DNA from: Aurelia coerulea
Lineage: Eukaryota; Cnidaria; Scyphozoa; Semaeostomeae; Ulmaridae
Direction of reading: 5' to 3'
Assembly (NCBI GenBank): GCA_039566865.1
Contig: CM076956.1
Location: forward strand, 9,001,511-9,065,510
Length of the DNA stretch: 64,000 nucleotides
Shown here: in pieces, positions 59,001-64,000 of the stretch
Layout of the letters: the number at the start of each line of letters is the position of its first letter
Numbering within the stretch: the first letter of the stretch is position 1
Position numbers and translations under genes: made by a program
Notes under the pieces: generated by a model
The model's input: the letters and a program-made list of their open reading frames with translations, nothing else
Told to the model about the DNA's origin: nothing
Databases searched by the model: none

Positions 59001-60468
59001 CTTAGATTCAGATAGGAGAGGCCACTATAAAAACATCATTCGTCGGATCTTTTCGAAGATGATTGCGATGAAGAAATAATTTGCAAGCAAGAGCACCGCA
59101 ACGCAACGAAAAACTGCAGCCAATATGCATAATTTTATTGAGAATGTTTACTACGAATACTTTCCCCTGCCATGCAGCACTTCTTCTGTTTAAAAATCTT
59201 AAAATGCTCTTCAAAAGAGAGCGTAAATGAATTTTGTCAATTTTGAATTCGATTTAACTGTCCTTATTTGACTTTACTGAAGCATACCACGAGCTTGCAC
59301 TTTATCAAGAAGTTTTTGTTTCAATAAATGTTGTCAATAATTTAAAATAGATATCCTTAAGAAATACAAACTACGTGCCTGTCAATAAAACATGTCTTTA
59401 GAAATATGAATGTCATTCTTTTCATCATATTTATGAACTATAGTGCTTTAAGACCATATACGGTGATTTAGAGTGACCATAAATGTTGGTAGATATTTAG
59501 AAATTGTACATGTTTTTTACAGGATAAATTACAGAGCGAACGAACTAATGCTGAAAGCAGTGACAACAAAGCGGCGATGACCAAAATTCAATTTGAATTG
59601 GATAAAACATGCAAAGAACTTCTAGTTATCACGAAGAAAGAAACGTTATTACGAGAGGTAGATGCTAAAGATTTTCACTTCAAATTTCTTTGAACTTTTT
59701 GGTCGAACTAAGTCTGAAAATGATAATACTTGTGGGCACTTATGTTACATTAGGAATTAGACAACCACTAAACGTTTCGCATATTCAATAATGCATATCT
59801 ATTTGTAGCCTGATAACCAGAATCGGGGACTGGTTATCAGGCCAATCTATTTGATGTCCCAGAAAATTTCACCCAAATTGATTTGATACGGCAGCTTTCA
59901 AGATGTTGTCTCTGCCTTTGAGGGACCACAATTGAAAATTTCTCAGCTTGATTTGAGGATTGTTGACCACATTCCTAGAATCGATCAAATCTGTCAGCTG
60001 TTCGTGATGCCTATGATTGCAAAATCTGTCTTCATGATTTCTAAATGTAAGTGATAGAATGGACAGGGCAAAGGAAATCTGATCAGCACTCAGGCAACTG
60101 AAAATAGTTTCGTTTTTACTTCACGAAGCTTACTGGACAGCTGGATGTGCTGTTATTTTTACAAGATATTAAACATTCTTTCACAACTGATTAAAGTTAA
60201 GTTAATAAGTATTCTTGAATTATTGAATTATAAATTCTTAAATTCAAGATTGGCAGATGAGAAAATGTAACTCATGGAAACTTGAACCTGCTATTTTACG
60301 TTATATATGTTATGATTGACGTATTTTTATTTCAGGAAATCACACAAATGAATTTGAATACATCAGTCACAACTAACATAGAAGTAATGCGACCATTTGA
60401 TCGAAGTTTTCTCATGAAAAGACAATCATCTGGAATTGATTTTCTCAAGAAGATTAAATATCATCCAG
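47077..60468 (+). CDS. EPS15/intersectin-type adaptor with two EH domains and coiled coil (11 exons, 3' end not found)
   Basis: Exons read by eye: 47077-47122, 51040-51123, 51854-51917, 53470-53702, 55598-55661, 56904-56989, 57340-57392, 58170-58204, 58943-58988, 59523-59657, 60336-60468. All junctions are GT-AG with matching phases, giving 326 codons and continuing. EH1 (about res. 18-105) has RIRHDALFYSQNPDDG, KSKLPLQDLSKIW and the EF-hand loop DVTRDNMLDEGE (69-80). EH2 (about 120-200) has SSELPSDILERIW and the canonical loop DIDRDGKINKEE (168-179). Both keep the Trp (65, 164) that lines the NPF-peptide pocket. A Lys/Glu-rich coiled coil follows (about 222-300: DKLQSERTNAESS, KIQFELDKTCKELL). 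EH domains bind NPF motifs in clathrin-mediated endocytosis and vesicle sorting. Two EH domains plus a coiled coil suit intersectin or an EPS15 relative; missing downstream exons (SH3 or DPF region) would decide. Start: ATG 47077 in a short exon. Small exons 8 and 9 are the least certain. Confidence 0.88.
48393..48536. repeat. Imperfect hairpin, 144 bp
   Basis: TTAAAGGGACCTTTGCAACC and AGCATGCC pair with GGCATGCT-like sequence and TTGCAAGGAACCCTTTAA. The loop includes CCGCCATTTTTGTGG and ATGGCGG. Confidence 0.6.
49095..49265 (+). repeat. ATGCGACAGGGT spaced repeat
   Basis: ATGCGACAGGGT or a one-base variant recurs about five times (49110, 49140, 49175, 49211, 49244), separated by 22-25 variable bases. 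Confidence 0.7.
49721..49818. mobile_element. Partial E-type MITE, reverse orientation
   Basis: CTACACGTTTTTTTATAAGGA, AGTACTAAGATGACCAAAAA and CAGTTAAGAAACTC match the reverse complement of the right end of 7403-7828. The other terminus is missing. Confidence 0.65.
50629..50742. mobile_element. Small dispersed MITE, copy 4
   Basis: Core TTTTTGCGATAGCGCAAAAT, ATTCGCGGGTATTTTCG, end AAATCTAATTTGAGACAGAC. In intron 1 of the EH gene. Confidence 0.75.
51141..51296 (+). repeat. Tandem duplication, two units of 75 and 81 bp
   Basis: TAGCTAAATCAGTTTGATCG to CATGAAGATTCAAC occurs twice in a row, directly after exon 2 of the EH gene. The copies differ by one substitution and a 6-bp insertion. Confidence 0.85.
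51378..51727. mobile_element. hAT-like MITE with CCCAGGGGG termini, 8-bp TSD
   Basis: 350 bp with CCCAGGGGGGACACTC and GAGTGCCCCCCCCCCCTGGG ends (C-run length approximate), flanked by CCCAGTTG at 51370-51377 and 51728-51735. AAAAATATC recurs about six times inside. It is in intron 2 of the EH gene. Confidence 0.8.
52840..52943 (+). mobile_element. Extremely 5'-truncated copy of the same LINE, 9-bp TSD
   Basis: About 80 bp nearly identical to the last 3'UTR segment of the LINE at 30935 (shared block GTGTCGTATAGTAATTAG), followed by an A-rich tail. It is flanked by TGCTTTGAT at 52831-52839 and 52944-52952. It lies in intron 3 of the EH-domain gene. Confidence 0.85.
53279..53403. mobile_element. 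Small dispersed MITE, copy 5
   Basis: CCTGTCTATGTCACGTGAGA left, TTTGAGACAGG right; core GATTTGCGATAACGCAAAAT. About 65 bp before the exon 4 acceptor. Confidence 0.75.
54900..55408. mobile_element. Mutator-like MITE (AGCATAGG termini), 9-bp TSD
   Basis: 509 bp with AGCATAGGGCT and AGCCCTATGCT ends, flanked by GCCTAAATG at 54891-54899 and 55409-55417. It lies in intron 4 of the EH-domain gene. Confidence 0.88.
55691..55927. repeat. Long inverted repeat (104-bp arms, 29-bp loop) overlapping a MITE end
   Basis: The arms 55691-55794 and 55824-55927 match with about three mismatches. The outermost bases are GACACCCGGTATC and GATACCGGGTGTC, so the right arm includes the first 9 bp of the A2 element at 55919 and the left arm carries a mirror copy of that terminus. 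It lies 30 bp after exon 5 of the EH gene. Confidence 0.9.
55919..56528. mobile_element. A2-type MITE in intron 5 of the EH gene, TA target
   Basis: 610 bp with CCGGGTGTCCAAAAAATG left and GGGACACCCTG right, TA at 55917-55918 and 56529-56530. The interior matches 42667-43271, including a C-run block near 56225. Confidence 0.85.
57662..57742. repeat. Short hairpin in intron 7
   Basis: CCAGTCGAGAGGTGAAAG pairs with CTTTCTCCTCTCGACTGG around a loop of about 45 nt. Confidence 0.75.
57866..58068 (-). mobile_element. tRNA-derived SINE, copy 2
   Basis: Minus-strand box A is TGGCGCAGTTG (58051-58061) and box B GGTTCGATAAC (58003-58013). The body contains TGCGATCCCAGCGCTTG, as in copy 1, and a degenerate (ACCTTC)n tail at 57867-57902. 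It lies in intron 7 of the EH-domain gene, antisense to it. Confidence 0.8.
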
Positions 60469-61164
60469 GTCAGATTTATTTCTTTGCAATCATTGATTTA
60501 TAGAACTTGTAATTTTCCCTGATGCATACCATCTCTTCAGACAGTTTAGAATTTGTTCTTTGGCCAATAATGCGGACAAGTCCGGGGTTGGTATGATTGA
60601 TGATAAAATACAAGATAATACTGCTATGAATGATGTGTGATACTTTATTCCACTATTTTTCGCCTTCTCCTTGTGAAATTACGTATTCAAATAAGCAATT
60701 TGAGCGAAGTGACGTCAGATCGCGCAAACGAAAACGAGGCTGTGTGATTGTTTTTTGCCTCTTTATCGTAGCAAGTCGCTTTATCGTGTTCTCATGCCAT
60801 TTTCAATGCATGAGTACACGATAAAGAGGCTAGCAGCCATTAAGAGGCAAGGAACAATCTCACAGCCTCGTTTTCGTTTGCGCGATCTGACGTCACTTCG
60901 CTCAAATTGCTTAATTTGAATACATAATTTTTTTTTTTTTTTTTTTTTTTCTATAAATTCAATGTTAAAAATTTACAATTTACGAATTACCTAAGATTAC
61001 AAACAAGCTACCATACAATACTACAGAAACGATACCAAGGGGAGCAAAAGATCATGACTACCCCAGGGCCATCACATGAAGGAGATTAACTAAAATACAA
61101 CTAAATATATAAGAAGCCCCCTAGCTATTCAGAAAAGAATTAGAATTGAACGATATTTTGCAAA

Positions 61165-61287
61165 TGGAATTTTCGAATGTACGCAATAGTGATAGAAGCT
61201 TTATCGCCACTCAATCGAAAGTCGCATTTGAAATGTATAAGAAAGACGCTCAATCCAGGCTCTTTTGTAGAATAGCTAAAGGGTGTG
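61165..61287. repeat. Half copy of the 43998 palindrome
   Basis: GGAATTTTCGAATGTACGCA, ATAGTGATAGAAGC, and CAGGCTCTTTTGTAGAATAG match its right arm. It lies within the retro-insert 60931-61583. Confidence 0.7.
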
Positions 61288-61476
61288 TTACGAAAAGCTA
61301 CTTACAAACAAAAGAACAAAAGAATAGAGGAACGGGACTCGGCGAACAGGATACTTTACGAAAATGGACTTGGTATGGTGGTTGAGTTGCATTTAGCTAG
61401 ATTTCTGTGATCTTAATTGAATCGACCGCTTGTGTGGATGTATTGTAGAGTCAAATCGAGTATATTTCATAATAAT

Positions 61477-61477
<1 letters not shown>

Positions 61478-61515
<38 letters not shown>

Positions 61516-61583
61516 TAATAATAATAATAATAATAATAATACATAATAATAATAATAATAATTCTTAATTCATTCATAATAAT
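61478..61583 (+). repeat. (AAT)n microsatellite
   Basis: Long runs of AAT/ATA with few interruptions. Confidence 0.95.
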
Positions 61584-62475
61584 AATACATAATTTCACAA
61601 GGAGAAGGCGAAAAATAGTGGAATAAAGTATCACACATCATTCATAGCAGTATTATCTTGTATTTTATCATCATTCATACCAACCCCGGACTTGTCCTTT
61701 AAGAAAGATTTGTATTGACAAAAAATTAAATACTTTGTGCAAAAATGATCCTGTAATGATGCAAATAATTTGGTCTTTTTGGGTGATGAGTGCTAGTGGT
61801 CGATACTGTTTTGTTGATGGTTTTGTTGACAATGGCTTTAATTGATGTTTGTTTTTTGGTGATTTGTGATTAACGATCTATCAATGATCACTGGTCATCT
61901 TTGATAGAGTGGCTTTGATTATATGGATCTATGGTGACGATTGATAGTGATTAAAAATTTAGTTTATGATTGATGATAGTTGATAGATTTTGATAAAGTA
62001 TGGTTCTGATTGCCACATGTTTTTTATATTAGAATAAGCATAGAATTTGTTATATGATTTTACTTAAAGATCCATAGCTAACCAAGATCCTTTGGGGCCC
62101 CAGAGTCAAGTTTCGTTTGATATGAAAGTTATTTCTGACCTAGGTTCTGTGGTTTTATTTATTTTCCTTTAGCGAGCAAAAGCCATGGTTAGCAATGGGC
62201 CTTTGTGTTCTCAGCATAAATTTTTCAAAATGACACCTCAGAAAAGGAGGTTTGCCTGGTTAAAATTTCATAACCCTCCTCTCGCGAAATAAAGCAATTA
62301 ACCATCTTTAAAATCAGTTTATACTCATTGATCAAAGTTAGCATGTACAATTGAAAGATTTGCTATAAAATCAAATGTATGTCAATCAGATTTCGCCCAG
62401 TTTTCTTCATAATTTATGCCAAAAAGAGTTTAACTGGTTTCCATAGTCAGTGCTATAAGACCAGCTTGATTCTTT

Positions 62476-62512
62476 AGCTGAGGATGGCACAAGTTTAGTG
62501 CCGAAACGTACT
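62476..62512 (+). other. Hammerhead-core-like motif (probably inactive)
   Basis: CTGAGGA, then GGCAC-loop-GTGCC, then GAAAC has the order of a hammerhead core (CUGANGA, stem II, GAAA). An extra T sits before stem II and helix I does not form with the sequence after a GTC at about 62530. Most likely a relic. Confidence 0.35.
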
Positions 62513-62574
62513 TTAAATTTTGGATATGTCGTACTGTTAAATTTCTCGGATATGCTGTTTCTAACATGGACTTG

Positions 62575-62626
62575 TCTATTTATTTATTTATTTATTTATG
62601 TATTTATTTATTTATTTATTTATTTA
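62575..62626 (+). repeat. (TATT)n microsatellite
   Basis: About twelve TATT units with one TATG interruption. Confidence 0.95.
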
Positions 62627-63731
62627 ACCGCTTACTAATGGATTTGTCGATTTAATATCTGATCAATTATGTTGTTTAGCATCATGTCAAATGAAACTAT
62701 TCGTCGTTACACTAATTATAAAACAAAATTTTGATGATTTTTCAAAGAGTATAAAATTGTCTGACTCATCTGAACACTTTTTGGTTAACTTGTTTACGAT
62801 GCAAATTTTATGAAACTTGTTATTAATGATGATAATAACTTCACAAAATATACTATTTATTTTGATGTTCAGTTGTCCTATCCTACCACAAGTTTTCTTT
62901 TCCATTGAAAGTGCCTCTTGGACCTCATTGATTTTTCTGTATTCCGTTATGTTTATTTACTTTTATATGGATAAGGGCCATTTTGTAGTGGTAAAAATAT
63001 TATCAAAATGTCGCAAAGAGCGCAGTTGTACACGCCTTGAATATCAAGGGGGTCATCAGCTCAAGTAGGTCTGGTTTGCAGGGCTTTGGTTTGTAAAACC
63101 AGGTTATATTACACGCCTTTTTTTATAAAAAACTAAGAATTTGACCCAGTACTGAATTTTTTTATGATCTTATTATTTGTGTCTCGATTTGTGTATTCAA
63201 AGTTTCTCGACAGTTACGTAAAATTCTTGATGTTTACGTCAAATGCTCTTGCGAGCATGTTAGTCACAACTAAGTTTTAGCAAGTGGCTAGAAGTTGCTC
63301 AAGTACCTTCTGCATATCACAGGGTGTCCTGAAAATGTTTTGCATCGTTTGTGTGGCTGCTGCGGAGTAGTTGTACTTTTTATTGTCCCGTTCTTGATAC
63401 ATTTGTAAAGGAACTTATTACCTGACTGACGTTTCAAACATAAGATCCTTTTGGATGATTACAAAGTCTGTCCTGAGCTAAACAAGCATAAGAATATTTG
63501 AATATTGATTTCTTCATAACCCCAAATGATCGTAGATGCTGTTTTTAGCTACAGTCAGAGGGATGAGTGTTGCTGCTAAAGTCGCCTTCAATGGAAAATC
63601 AAGCGCATTGTATAAGAAAAAGAACCGCATCAAAGGCAATATTTTGGTCTTTATGTCAAACGAGAATGATACGCAAAAATCAAAGTCATTACCCCTAGTT
63701 TGCTTAGTTCGTGCACAAAACTATAGGTGCA

Positions 63732-63845
63732 TTTGTGTCAAATGAGATGTCATGTGAGATTTACGATAACGACAAAATTACTTATGCAGAACCCAACAGA
63801 ACGTTTCAAATTGTTGCTATTCGCGGGCATCTAATTTGAGACAAG
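63732..63845. mobile_element. Small dispersed MITE, copy 6
   Basis: GTCATGTGAGATTTACGATA and TATTCGCGGGCATCTAATTT followed by GAGACAAG. Confidence 0.75.
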
Positions 63846-64000
63846 CAATCACGAAGATAACCTCTGTGCAGAATGATATGCATGAAGATGGTTTGGTTCA
63901 GTGTGATCTCGTGCCTTCCCCCTGTCAATGGCGCCATTGTTTGCTGGGATTCTGCAACTTTCTGTAGCTGTGTAGGAGGGGGATCCTTCTACCTTCGGTG

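Larger units (their letters stand above)
60931..61583 (-). mobile_element. Poly-A retro-insert, 12-bp TSD
   Basis: A T-run starts the insert on the plus strand (minus-strand poly-A) at 60931-60950. AATACATAATTT is duplicated at 60919-60930 and 61584-61595. It contains the half palindrome 61165-61287 and ends in an (AAT)n microsatellite. No coding sequence was recognised. Confidence 0.75.
60574..61697. mobile_element. Foldback MITE (GGACAAGTCCGGGG termini) split by a retro-insert
   Basis: The outer arms 60574-60681 and 61590-61697 match over about 108 bp with one mismatch. They continue into an inner palindrome, 60684-60922, whose arms hold GAGCGAAGTGACGTCAGATC and AAACGAAAACGAGGCTGTG. Removing 60931-61595 restores one continuous foldback. 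Confidence 0.85.
61700..63731. other. Probable intron of the EH gene; nothing resolved
   Basis: A/T-rich sequence with the (TATT)n tract. The phase-1 donor at 60469 requires a downstream exon, but none with a convincing acceptor and frame was found here. Confidence 0.4.

Noticed and set aside
62476..62540. Active hammerhead ribozyme
   Set aside because: Extra base before stem II and no helix I pairing around the GTC; kept only as a motif relic.
63536..63745. 69-codon frame as next exon of the EH gene
   Set aside because: No convincing acceptor in the needed phase and no coiled-coil or NPF/DPF-like content; its end overlaps a MITE.

Overview
The window is from a eukaryotic nuclear genome, almost certainly a metazoan. 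It is AT-rich, has GT-AG spliced genes with introns of 0.35-3.9 kb, and is loaded with transposable elements. The host genes are animal-type: an EH-domain endocytic adaptor and the ribosome-biogenesis factor NOC4L. The dense miniature inverted-repeat elements, foldbacks and LINE fragments fit a marine invertebrate. I lean to a cnidarian, but the sequence alone does not fix the phylum.

Layout. 1-13.2 kb: no convincing host gene; nested short DNA transposons (TA-target, Mutator-like and foldback types), one tRNA-derived SINE and a tandem array. 13,653-17,384 (minus): a single long open frame of 1,243 codons for a low-complexity, charged protein carrying about a dozen copies of a [GR]-K-L-x-[IM]-P-x-x-F motif. 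The DNA just downstream is a tandem array whose units contain decayed copies of the gene's own last codons. 18-19.7 kb: a 184-bp tandem array and degenerate repeats. 20.6-26.6 kb: a nest of elements, including a 3.37-kb inverted-repeat element holding a decayed transposon-associated gene and a LINE fragment. 27.5-38.3 kb: foldbacks, three LINE remnants or insertions and many MITEs. 38.6-39.2 kb: another array of about 185 bp. 40,683-43,676 (plus): NOC4L, two exons, with a MITE in its only intron. 43.9-46.3 kb: palindromic elements and a broken RecQ-like helicase fragment. 47,077-60,468 and beyond (plus): an EPS15/intersectin-type gene, eleven exons resolved, two EH domains then a coiled coil; it runs off the resolved part. 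61.7-64 kb: mostly featureless, with one more MITE.

The host genes are unrelated in function: nucleolar 40S biogenesis, clathrin-type endocytosis and an unknown disordered protein. The strongest observations are structural. The last-exon relics form a tandem array; the EH-domain exons are duplicated with identical lengths and phases; several transposon families can be delimited to the base by their target-site duplications (TA; 5, 8 and 9 bp; LINE-type 9-12 bp); and some palindromes have captured or been split by other elements. All coordinates were read by eye; no database search or folding was run.
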